A stretch of 6,899 nt of DNA, taken from NCBI GenBank assembly GCA_900769205.1, contig CAAGFS010000097.1, forward strand, positions 1 to 6,899, read 5' to 3'. Shown piece after piece: positions 1 to 6,276 of the stretch (its first letter is position 1; every line of letters begins with the position of its first letter). The DNA is from Clostridia bacterium (lineage in GTDB: Bacteria > Bacillota > Clostridia > Christensenellales > CAG-917). The notes below the pieces were generated by a model. It was not told the DNA's origin. It ran no database searches and worked only from the letters and a program-made list of their open reading frames with translations. The translations under genes and the position numbers were made by a program.

Positions 1-176
1 CGGTTCAAACGGGGCAGTTGTACGATTTTGACAAGCGCATCGCAAAAATCGACGCAACCACGGCGCAAGACGTGCTCAAAGCCTCGCGCGACGTGTTCGA
101 TTTTTCAAACGTGTGTTCAAGCATAGTGGCAAAGGACGATTCGATCGACATTCTTTCTGCAATAAAACGCGATTAG
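1..176 (+). CDS. C-terminal fragment of a probable M16-family (insulinase-like) peptidase
   Basis: The gene enters from the left edge, with its first full codon at base 3, and stops at TAG 174-176, leaving 57 residues. The visible part is an amphipathic helical stretch (YDFDKRIAKIDATTAQDVLK) followed by a short beta-like segment (CSSIVAKDD). This resembles the end of M16B peptidases, where a helix of the type 'I..IDAVTPEDV...A...F' precedes a final strand. The zinc-binding HxxEH motif lies in the N-terminal half of such proteins and is outside the window, so activity cannot be judged. Context supports the call: YmfF/YmfH-type M16 proteins sit near spoIIIE/ftsK, pgsA and cinA in many Firmicutes. 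The fragment is short and the family assignment rests on pattern resemblance plus synteny. It appears to be the last gene of its own transcription unit. Confidence 0.5.
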   Translation, partial: VQTGQLYDFDKRIAKIDATTAQDVLKASRDVFDFSNVCSSIVAKDDSIDILSAIKRD

Positions 177-371
177 AATATGGAAAAAACGCCGATTTAA
201 CTTCAAAATGCGCTTTTGACTTTCAAAAAGTTGCAATCGCGATTTTGCTCGTTAAAACGCGGAACGATCCGGTGATCGCTGCACGCATTTTGCAAAGACG
301 ACGGGAGTGTGCTTTGAGTTTTTTGTCAAAAACGATATTTTGCAAGTTGGTTTTTTGAAAATCACACATCT
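177..371 (+). other. Intergenic region without a supported gene
   Basis: Between the upstream stop codon and the terminator stem I see no convincing coding sequence. The open frame 113-358 overlaps the end of the upstream gene, lacks an SD and has a composition with no protein-like pattern. An ATG at 184 bases or so gives only a few codons before a stop. The region contains a 9-bp inverted repeat (listed separately), a perfect 10-bp palindrome AATCGCGATT at 235-244 and a small hairpin CGATC-CGGT-GATCG at 255-268. It may be the 3' untranslated tail of the upstream gene. Confidence 0.55.
204..292 (+). repeat. 9-bp inverted repeat enclosing smaller hairpins
   Basis: CAAAATGCG at 204-212 is the exact reverse complement of CGCATTTTG at 284-292. 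Inside the 71-base interval lie three smaller self-complementary elements: TTTTGA/TCAAAA (214-219 with 223-228), the palindrome AATCGCGATT (235-244) and CGATC/GATCG (255-259 with 264-268). As RNA this could fold as a closing stem around three short hairpins. Each piece is short and partly AT-rich, so chance is a real alternative. I recognise no known RNA family. Confidence 0.25.
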
Positions 372-426
372 ATCCGCTTGAAAATCGTCACAGTGTATTC
401 GGGCGGATTTTTTCTTTTCTTTTTCC
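372..426 (+). terminator. Rho-independent terminator of the upstream gene
   Basis: An 11-bp stem pairs ATCCGCTTGAA (372-382) with TTCGGGCGGAT (398-408), including two G-U pairs in the middle, around a 15-base loop. It is followed directly by a long T-rich tract (408-424, interrupted by single C bases). The GC-rich lower stem and U tract fit an intrinsic terminator acting on plus-strand transcription. It ends the M16-peptidase transcript and insulates it from the ftsK promoter, which begins immediately afterwards. Confidence 0.75.
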
Positions 427-455
427 TTGAAAAAGAGTCTTGATTGTGGTATAAT
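427..455 (+). promoter_or_regulatory. Sigma-A type promoter for the ftsK-rimO-pgsA-cinA unit
   Basis: A -35 box TTGAAA (427-432) and a consensus -10 box TATAAT (450-455) are separated by the ideal 17 bp. TG at 447-448, one base upstream of the -10, makes an extended -10 element. Transcription should start near 461-463, giving an untranslated leader of about 33 bases. The -35 box follows the terminator T tract almost without a gap. All signals are seen directly; promoter activity is inferred. Confidence 0.85.
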
Positions 456-465
456 TCTCTATACT

Positions 466-481
466 AATATTATATAATATT
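466..481 (+). promoter_or_regulatory. Perfect 16-bp AT-only palindrome in the ftsK leader
   Basis: AATATTATATAATATT at 466-481 is identical to its own reverse complement. It lies about 5 to 20 bases into the predicted transcript and ends one base before the SD. It also contains a second TATAAT (473-478), but no -35 box sits at a useful distance for it. It could be a binding site for a dimeric regulator just downstream of the promoter, or an AT-rich spacer that keeps the SD open. Function is unknown. Confidence 0.4.
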
Positions 482-482
482 T

Positions 483-488
483 GGAAGG
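483..488 (+). promoter_or_regulatory. SD that fixes the TTG start of ftsK
   Basis: GGAAGG at 483-488 is followed by a 6-base spacer and TTG at 495. No ATG or GTG in this frame lies between the SD and the first membrane segment (residue 16), so the SD supports the rare TTG codon as the true start. Confidence 0.75.
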
Positions 489-494
489 TCTATC

Positions 495-3400
495 TTGGAG
501 AACACAAGACAAGCAAAAGCGAATAGGGGCAACAGAATCGCGGCGGGCATATTGGTCATCATCGTGTCGCTTTTCTGTTTTTTGTCTTTGGTCGGCGCGC
601 TGGGTGGCGTCGGGAGAATGGTGTACGGATTTCTTGCAGGCTTTTTCGGGCTTGCCGCATACGCGTATTCTCTCATGGGGCTTATCATAGGCGTTTGCGT
701 GACTTTCAACGTCAAAGTCAAAATGCGTCCTTCAAAGATTCTTATGTACTTCGCGCTTCTGGCGACGGGGATTTTTGCGCTTCATATCTACACTTCGAGC
801 GCGCATATCATAGGCGCGGACTGGGGCGCGTACCTTCTCAACTGCTACAACAACACCAACACGGCAGGGGGTATGCTTTTCGGCATACTCGCTTATCCGC
901 TTATGAAAGTCATCACGTCCGTCGGCGCGCTTGTCGTCGTGTGCGTGGCGTTTTTCATTCTCGCGTTTTTTGCGATATTCCCGTCGATCAAGCGCAACGT
1001 GACCTACACCGTCGCAACCAAAGCGGACAGGAAAAAGCAGGTCAAATCGCCCAAGCAAAAGCGCAACGTCTTCCAAAGAAAGCCGAAACAGACTCAAAAC
1101 CCCACCGAGCGGATTATCGACGCCCAAAACGCGCCCATACTCACCGACTTTTCTTCTCCGCAAAAGGAGTTGTACGTCGTTGACGTGGAAAGCGACACTT
1201 TGCAGAGAACGGGGGACAAAAAGGCGTTGGGAGCGGAAGGATACAGCCCGATAGGCTTCAATCCGCTTTATCCGAACGCAAACGGGGCGGTCGAAGACGA
1301 GCAGAAGCGCACTTACGATCCCGACAAGTTCTCCGCGCGCGGAATTGCAAAGGATATTCTTTTCGGTTCAGGACCGAGCAAGGACAATCTTGCCCGTTTC
1401 GGATCGGCGAGCGACCCGCGCAACGCGCTCGGAAACGTATCTCCGTCGTACAGCGCGGTGCGTCGCAACGAGTTGAAAAACAAACTCGGCATAGACGTCA
1501 CCTCAAGCGCGATAAAGGAAGATTTTATGTCGCGCTATCGCGCGTCCTATCAGGGCGAGGACAAATCCGCGCAAAGCGCAAGCGGTTTGCAGTCTTCTCA
1601 AAACGCGCCTTCTCAACCCGAAAAAGAAAGCGCGACTTTGTCCGAAACCTTCGATTTCAAGCGCGATTTCAACACTCTCAAACAAGAACAGACGCAACGT
1701 TTCGGGCAGATGTACGCAAAACCTGAGTTTGAAGCGGGTGTGCATCTCGAACAAGAGGACGAGGCGTGCCTTGTCGCTCAACCCGTCAAGAAAGAAGTCG
1801 TCAAACCCACCAAGGTGCACGACGGCGGCGACGCGATAAACGCCACCATACAAAAGGCGCAAAACGCAACGGGGCAGTCGCAGGTCAACGTCGGAATGCT
1901 CGGCGCACTCAACAGAGCAATTTCGGGAGAAGAAGCGCCCAAACCCGTCGTCAAAGAAGAAGTGACGTCCGAGGCGTACGACAAGCCGAAGACGGATATG
2001 GTGTACATTTCGCGCTCCGACGCGGACGTTGAAAACGGCTCTCAAAGCGAGAGCGCGCGTCAGAACGTTGCTCCTGCAACCAAAGCTCAGCCCTTGCAGA
2101 CTCAACCAACGCAAACTCAATCCGCAAAAGCTCAATCGGATGCGCAAAAGCGCGACGCACAAAAGGAAACGGTTGCGGTTTATCCCAAAAAGAGCCAAAG
2201 CATAGAAGATATGGACAGAAGCGGATACAAGCCCGTGCAAGGCGAGCCGAAGATTCCGCGCGCTTTTTCGGACACGGCGGTTGACGCTTTTGAAGAAGAA
2301 GTCGAGCCGAATTATTTCGGCGGAGTGGGAAAGACGAAACCCGTCAAATCGTACGAGATGAGCACGCCTACGCTTGAAAGTCAACGCGCAAAATACGTTG
2401 ACAACGACGCAACGGTGGGCGGAGCAACCCCGAGCGCACCCGCTCCCGTGCAACAGAAAGTGACGGGCGGAGAGATGTCGCGCTCTGCGATTCAGTCAAC
2501 CACGGCGATTGCAAAACAGTCGGCAAAGAACATCGAAAACGCCGAAGTCAACGCGCGTATTCAAAACATAAAACAAGCTATCAAGGAAACTCCCGCAATC
2601 GGGCAATACGAGCGTGAAGCGCTTTTGAGAGAAGAAAAAATAAAGGCTTCGCAAAACCGCGGATTGCAACAAAAGCCCGACGTTCAGAAGTCCAAAACTT
2701 CGGAAGGGCAACGTCTGACTCAAGTCAATATGGAGCAGGCAATATCGCAAGCGACGCCGAAACGTCCGTACGTTGCGCCGCCTATGAGTCTGCTCGTTCC
2801 GCCCGCTCCCGAAGTGAGCCAGAACGAAGACTACGAGCTTAAAAAAGCGCAAATCATAAGTACGCTCGAGTTTTTCAATATATCGGGCGAAGTCATCGAC
2901 ATTCTCGTCGGTCCGACCTTTACGATGTACAAACTGCGCGTCGAGATGCCGCGCGGAAGAACGATAAGCTATATATCCACTCTTGAAAACGATATTGCGA
3001 TGAAGATGGAAGCGGAAAGCGTGCGTATCATCGCGCCTATTCCCGGCGAGAATGCGGTCGGCATCGAAGTGCCGAACAAAAATCGTCGCAACGTCAATTT
3101 GTCCGAAATCATCGGCTCTCCAGAGTTTAACGGGGCAAAAGACGCCTGCACTTTTGCACTCGGCAAAAATCTCTACGGTCAGTCGAGAGTGGTTGAAGTC
3201 AGAAAACTTCCGCACGTTCTCATTGCGGGCGCGACGGGCGCGGGCAAGAGTTGCTGCATAAACTCCGTCATCATCAGTTTGCTGTACAAGGCGTCTCCCG
3301 ACGACGTGCGTCTTATTCTCATAGACCCCAAACGCGTCGAGATGAGCATATACGCGGGCATTCCGCATCTTCTTATGGACGAGATAATCTGCGACACGGA

Positions 3401-4265
3401 CAAGGCTATCCGCGCGCTCAACTGGACGATAACCGAGATGGAGCGCCGCATCAAGTATCTTGCGGAAGTCAACTATCGAAACATAGAAGAATACAATGCC
3501 GATTGCGTCAAGAACGGATATGAAAAGATGCCGAGAATCGTCATCATCGTTGACGAGTTTGCGGACCTTATGTCAACGGGCAAGAAAGCGGTCGAAGACA
3601 CCGTCAACCGCATCGCAAGACTTGCGCGTGCCGTCGGCATTCATCTCGTGCTTGCAACGCAAAGACCGTCCGTTGACGTCATCAGCGGCACGATAAAGAA
3701 CAATTTCCCGGCGCGTATCGCATTCAAAGTCACGTCGAGTTTCGACAGCAAGACCATTCTCGACTCCGTGGGTGCGGACAAACTTCTCGGCTACGGCGAC
3801 ATGCTCTTTATGCTCCCCGGCGCAAGCACTCTCGAGCGTATGCAGGGTGCGTATATTTCAAATGAAGAAGTCAAAGCCGTCGTTGATTTCGTCAAGGAAA
3901 AGAACGACGCGTATTTCGACAACAATATCAAGGACGCAATCTTCAAGGACAAGGAAGAAGACAAGCCCGCAAGCAATTCCAAGGACGCGCACGCAAACGA
4001 CCGCAACAAGATTCCGCCCGAGTTTTACGATGTGCTCGAACTGGGCATTCAACTTCGCGAAGAACAGGATTCTCCCATAAGCATATCTTTCCTGCAACGC
4101 CGTATGGGCTTCGGTTGGCCGAAAGCGGCAAAGATATACGACCTTATGGACAGAATGGGCTATCTCACTCCCGACGAGCACGATCCAAAGAAGAAGAAAG
4201 TCAACATAACTTACGAAGAACTTGAAAAACTCCGCGAAGAAGCCGAAAAGGAAGACGAAGAATGA
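495..4265 (+). CDS. ftsK: DNA translocase FtsK/SpoIIIE
   Basis: FtsK pumps double-stranded DNA at the division septum and coordinates chromosome segregation with division. The 1256-residue protein begins at TTG 495 behind a good SD. Hydrophobic segments at about 16-37, 44-72, 82-99 and 125-163 match the FtsK 4TM membrane domain. A charged, Q/S/K/E-rich, probably disordered linker spans about 170-755. The motor begins near YVAPPMSLL (759-767): alpha domain about 757-870, then the RecA-like beta domain with Walker A GATGAGKS (912-919), Walker B IVIIVDE (1015-1021) and ATQRPSVDV (1054-1062). A winged-helix gamma domain covers about 1174-1240, with LQRRM at 1200-1204, followed by an acidic tail. 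Bacillus SpoIIIE has roughly 790 residues; the excess here is almost all linker. The gamma recognition stretch departs from the usual IGYNRAAR. The gene leads an operon and overlaps rimO by 4 bp. Whether it also serves sporulation, as SpoIIIE does, cannot be seen. Confidence 0.96.
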   Translation: MENTRQAKANRGNRIAAGILVIIVSLFCFLSLVGALGGVGRMVYGFLAGFFGLAAYAYSLMGLIIGVCVTFNVKVKMRPSKILMYFALLATGIFALHIYTSSAHIIGADWGAYLLNCYNNTNTAGGMLFGILAYPLMKVITSVGALVVVCVAFFILAFFAIFPSIKRNVTYTVATKADRKKQVKSPKQKRNVFQRKPKQTQNPTERIIDAQNAPILTDFSSPQKELYVVDVESDTLQRTGDKKALGAEGYSPIGFNPLYPNANGAVEDEQKRTYDPDKFSARGIAKDILFGSGPSKDNLARFGSASDPRNALGNVSPSYSAVRRNELKNKLGIDVTSSAIKEDFMSRYRASYQGEDKSAQSASGLQSSQNAPSQPEKESATLSETFDFKRDFNTLKQEQTQRFGQMYAKPEFEAGVHLEQEDEACLVAQPVKKEVVKPTKVHDGGDAINATIQKAQNATGQSQVNVGMLGALNRAISGEEAPKPVVKEEVTSEAYDKPKTDMVYISRSDADVENGSQSESARQNVAPATKAQPLQTQPTQTQSAKAQSDAQKRDAQKETVAVYPKKSQSIEDMDRSGYKPVQGEPKIPRAFSDTAVDAFEEEVEPNYFGGVGKTKPVKSYEMSTPTLESQRAKYVDNDATVGGATPSAPAPVQQKVTGGEMSRSAIQSTTAIAKQSAKNIENAEVNARIQNIKQAIKETPAIGQYEREALLREEKIKASQNRGLQQKPDVQKSKTSEGQRLTQVNMEQAISQATPKRPYVAPPMSLLVPPAPEVSQNEDYELKKAQIISTLEFFNISGEVIDILVGPTFTMYKLRVEMPRGRTISYISTLENDIAMKMEAESVRIIAPIPGENAVGIEVPNKNRRNVNLSEIIGSPEFNGAKDACTFALGKNLYGQSRVVEVRKLPHVLIAGATGAGKSCCINSVIISLLYKASPDDVRLILIDPKRVEMSIYAGIPHLLMDEIICDTDKAIRALNWTITEMERRIKYLAEVNYRNIEEYNADCVKNGYEKMPRIVIIVDEFADLMSTGKKAVEDTVNRIARLARAVGIHLVLATQRPSVDVISGTIKNNFPARIAFKVTSSFDSKTILDSVGADKLLGYGDMLFMLPGASTLERMQGAYISNEEVKAVVDFVKEKNDAYFDNNIKDAIFKDKEEDKPASNSKDAHANDRNKIPPEFYDVLELGIQLREEQDSPISISFLQRRMGFGWPKAAKIYDLMDRMGYLTPDEHDPKKKKVNITYEELEKLREEAEKEDEE
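4248..4252 (+). promoter_or_regulatory. SD for rimO inside the 3' end of ftsK
   Basis: AAGGA at 4248-4252 lies 9 bases before the rimO ATG at 4262 and within the last codons of ftsK. Together with the ATGA overlap it indicates translational coupling between the two genes. Confidence 0.65.
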
Positions 4266-5569
4266 AAATCGGAGCAATATCTCTCGGATGCGATAAAAAC
4301 AGAGTTGACACCGAAAAGATGCTTTCACGGCTTGTGGAAGGCGGGCATACGCTCGTCGGAAGGGAAGAAGACGCGGACGTCATCATCGTCAACACATGTG
4401 CGTTTATAGACAAAGCAAAGGAAGAATCCATCGACGAGATTCTCAACGCCGTGCGCGCAAAGAATGCGGACGGAAAGAAAAAAGTCATCGTCACGGGGTG
4501 CCTTGCTCAACGCTATGCGCAAACGATAAAGGACGAGTTTCCCGAAGTGGACGCCGTTTTGGGCATTGCGGACTACGACAAGATGCTTGAAACCATACGC
4601 GACGTGCAGGAAGGGCAAAGAGTTTTCTCGCACGATTGCAAGGACGGTTTTTATGCGGGCAGAGTGCTGACGACTCCGTACCATTACGCATATCTGAAAA
4701 TTGCGGACGGATGCAACAATCATTGCACATATTGCGCAATCCCGTCCATACGCGGCAAATACCGTTCCGAAAAAACGAGCGATCTGCTTTGCGAAGCGCA
4801 AAAACTTGCCGACGACGGCGTGAAAGAGCTTATTCTCGTGGCGCAGGACGTGACGAGATACGGTGTGGACTTTGACGGAAAACCGCATCTTTGCGAGCTT
4901 TTGGACGAGCTTTGCAAACTCGACTTCGAATGGATAAGATTGTTGTATCTGTATCCCGAGATGGTTGACGACAATCTCATCGCCTACATAAAAAACAACG
5001 AAAAAGTGGTCAAATACGTTGACGTGCCCCTTCAACACATAGACGACGCGGTGCTGAAACGCATGAACCGTCGCACCGACGAAAAGAGCGTCAGAGAGTT
5101 GATTGCAAAACTCAAAAATGCGGGAATGACGGTGCGCACCACCTTTATATGCGGATTTCCGGGAGAGACGAAAGAGCAGTTTGAAAAGCTCAAAGATTTC
5201 GTCGGCAAAACTCAATTTGACTACGCGGGCTTTTTTGCGTATTCGAGAGAAGAAGGAACGCCTGCGGACAGACTGGACGGTCATCTTCCCGAAAGAGTGA
5301 AAAACTCTCGCGCAAAGGAACTTGCAAAACTGCAGGAATCCATCATCAAAAAACGCAATTCATCTCTTGTGGGAAAGGTTGTGAGAGTTATATACGACGA
5401 CGTCGATTACGACAAGCAGGCTTTTGTGGGCAGACAATCCACTCAAGCGCCCGACATCGACAACGTCGTGTACTTCACGTCAGACGAAGAAGTGCAAATC
5501 GGCAATTTTTACGACGTTGAGATCACAGGCTCGCTCGGAGTTGATCTCGTAGGGAGAGTTATAAGATGA
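4262..5569 (+). CDS. rimO: Ribosomal protein S12 methylthiotransferase RimO
   Basis: RimO is a cytoplasmic radical-SAM enzyme that adds a methylthio group to a conserved aspartate of ribosomal protein S12 (Asp88 in E. coli numbering). The 435 residues match the usual length. The N-terminal UPF0004 domain supplies the second 4Fe-4S cluster through Cys10 (SLGCDKNRVD), Cys46 (NTCAFID) and Cys80 (TGCLAQ). The radical-SAM cluster motif CxxxCxxC is Cys151, Cys155 and Cys158 (DGCNNHCTYCAIPSIRG). FICGFPGE and PLQHIDD are further family landmarks. A TRAM domain fills about 366-435, including the stretch APDIDNVVY that corresponds to APEIDG in E. coli RimO. The GCxKN signature and HYAYLKI before the cluster favour RimO over the tRNA enzymes MiaB and MtaB. 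All six cluster cysteines are present, so it should be functional. ATGA overlaps with both neighbours place it inside the operon. Confidence 0.96.
   Translation: MKIGAISLGCDKNRVDTEKMLSRLVEGGHTLVGREEDADVIIVNTCAFIDKAKEESIDEILNAVRAKNADGKKKVIVTGCLAQRYAQTIKDEFPEVDAVLGIADYDKMLETIRDVQEGQRVFSHDCKDGFYAGRVLTTPYHYAYLKIADGCNNHCTYCAIPSIRGKYRSEKTSDLLCEAQKLADDGVKELILVAQDVTRYGVDFDGKPHLCELLDELCKLDFEWIRLLYLYPEMVDDNLIAYIKNNEKVVKYVDVPLQHIDDAVLKRMNRRTDEKSVRELIAKLKNAGMTVRTTFICGFPGETKEQFEKLKDFVGKTQFDYAGFFAYSREEGTPADRLDGHLPERVKNSRAKELAKLQESIIKKRNSSLVGKVVRVIYDDVDYDKQAFVGRQSTQAPDIDNVVYFTSDEEVQIGNFYDVEITGSLGVDLVGRVIR
5551..5556 (+). promoter_or_regulatory. SD for pgsA inside the 3' end of rimO
   Basis: AGGGAG at 5551-5556 precedes the pgsA ATG at 5566 by 9 bases and lies within the last codons of rimO, again consistent with coupled translation across a 4-bp overlap. 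Confidence 0.7.
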
Positions 5570-6228
5570 AAATCACTTTGGCAACAAAAATCACTATCGC
5601 AAGGATAATTCTCATCGTGCCGACTCTGGCAATGTTTATTCTTGCACAACTTTTGCAGGTGAGCTATCCCGCTCACGTTGCGCTTGTTGCGCTGTCCGCG
5701 TTTTTGTTTGCGGTGTGTTGCGCAACCGACTTTATAGACGGACATATCGCGAGAAAGACAAACACCGTTTCTATGCTTGGCAAGTTTCTCGACCCGCTTG
5801 CGGACAAGGTGGTCATCGTGGTTATGCTGTTTCTCATCGTGCTTTTCCGCGACGGACTCGATTGCGGGGGAGTGTACGCTTACAACGCGCTTGTCATCGC
5901 CATACTTTCGGGCATAATCCTTTCAAGAGAATTGATGATAGGCGTTTTCCGCTCAATTGCGGCAAGTCGCGGTCTCGTGCTTGCGGCGGACATATACGGC
6001 AAAATCAAGACGGTGTGCCTCGATATAGGCGTGACGGTGCTTATGCTTGCGGGGCTTCACGTTTCGCTTGCCTGGATAGGCACTATCGTTTTCTATATCG
6101 GAGCGGTGCTTGCGGTGTACAGCGGGTTCAATTATGTTTTCAAAAACAAGCACGTTTTGCGTCAGGACGATGAAGAGAACGAAGAAGAAACCGCTTGCGC
6201 ACCCGAGGGGCAACAACGGGAAAACTGA
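5566..6228 (+). CDS. pgsA: CDP-diacylglycerol--glycerol-3-phosphate 3-phosphatidyltransferase
   Basis: PgsA is an integral membrane enzyme that makes phosphatidylglycerophosphate from CDP-diacylglycerol and glycerol-3-phosphate, the committed step towards phosphatidylglycerol and cardiolipin. The complete CDP-alcohol phosphotransferase signature is visible: Asp55, Asp58-Gly59, Ala62-Arg63, Gly72, Asp76 and Asp80, with the expected spacing. Further PgsA-like features are SRELMIGVFRSIAASRG (120-136) and GKIKT (145-149). About six hydrophobic segments are seen, near 12-31, 36-54, 81-96, 105-122, 151-168 and 170-190. The 220 residues are slightly long for the family; the excess is a hydrophilic, acidic C-terminal tail (about 200-220) that looks non-catalytic. 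The start is set by an SD and the ATGA overlap with rimO. Other CDP-alcohol phosphotransferases (for example cardiolipin or phosphatidylserine synthases) share the signature, but synteny with cinA and the 'RE...R' segment favour PgsA. Confidence 0.92.
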   Translation: MKITLATKITIARIILIVPTLAMFILAQLLQVSYPAHVALVALSAFLFAVCCATDFIDGHIARKTNTVSMLGKFLDPLADKVVIVVMLFLIVLFRDGLDCGGVYAYNALVIAILSGIILSRELMIGVFRSIAASRGLVLAADIYGKIKTVCLDIGVTVLMLAGLHVSLAWIGTIVFYIGAVLAVYSGFNYVFKNKHVLRQDDEENEEETACAPEGQQREN

Positions 6229-6276
6229 CGCATTAACTCGGTTAGAACATCGAAAAGCGACAATATACATACCGAC
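6229..6276 (+). other. Short gap between pgsA and cinA without a clear SD
   Basis: These 48 bases separate the pgsA TGA from the cinA ATG. The two genes are in the same reading frame, and the gap is open in that frame for 16 codons, with no ATG, GTG or TTG start in it. A weak hairpin TAAC-TCG-GTTA (6234-6244) follows the stop but has no T tract, so it is not a terminator. No purine-rich SD stands within 20 bases of the ATG at 6277. Confidence 0.5.

Noticed and set aside
113..358. 81-codon plus-strand open frame over the upstream gene end and the intergenic region
   Set aside because: It overlaps the peptidase tail in another frame, has no SD and runs into the terminator region; the composition is not protein-like.
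473..478. Second TATAAT as an alternative -10 box
   Set aside because: No -35 box lies 16-18 bp upstream, and a start there would remove the leader needed for the SD; the 427-455 promoter is far better.
1503..2453. Long open frame on the minus strand (316 codons) opposite the ftsK linker
   Set aside because: It lies wholly antisense to ftsK, has an R/L/F-rich composition typical of reverse-strand shadows of this codon usage, shows no domain and has no SD.
2496..3368. Second long minus-strand open frame (290 codons) opposite the ftsK motor
   Set aside because: It is antisense to the highly conserved motor domain, whose sequence is fully explained by FtsK; its translation has no recognisable motif.
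495..4265. Possibility that the FtsK-like gene is a plasmid or conjugative-element translocase
   Set aside because: The 4TM domain, alpha-beta-gamma order and rimO-pgsA-cinA neighbours indicate the chromosomal division translocase; there are no mobile-element genes or repeats nearby.
4325..5284. Minus-strand open frame of 319 codons opposite rimO
   Set aside because: The plus strand carries an intact rimO with all six cluster cysteines; the reverse translation shows no family features.
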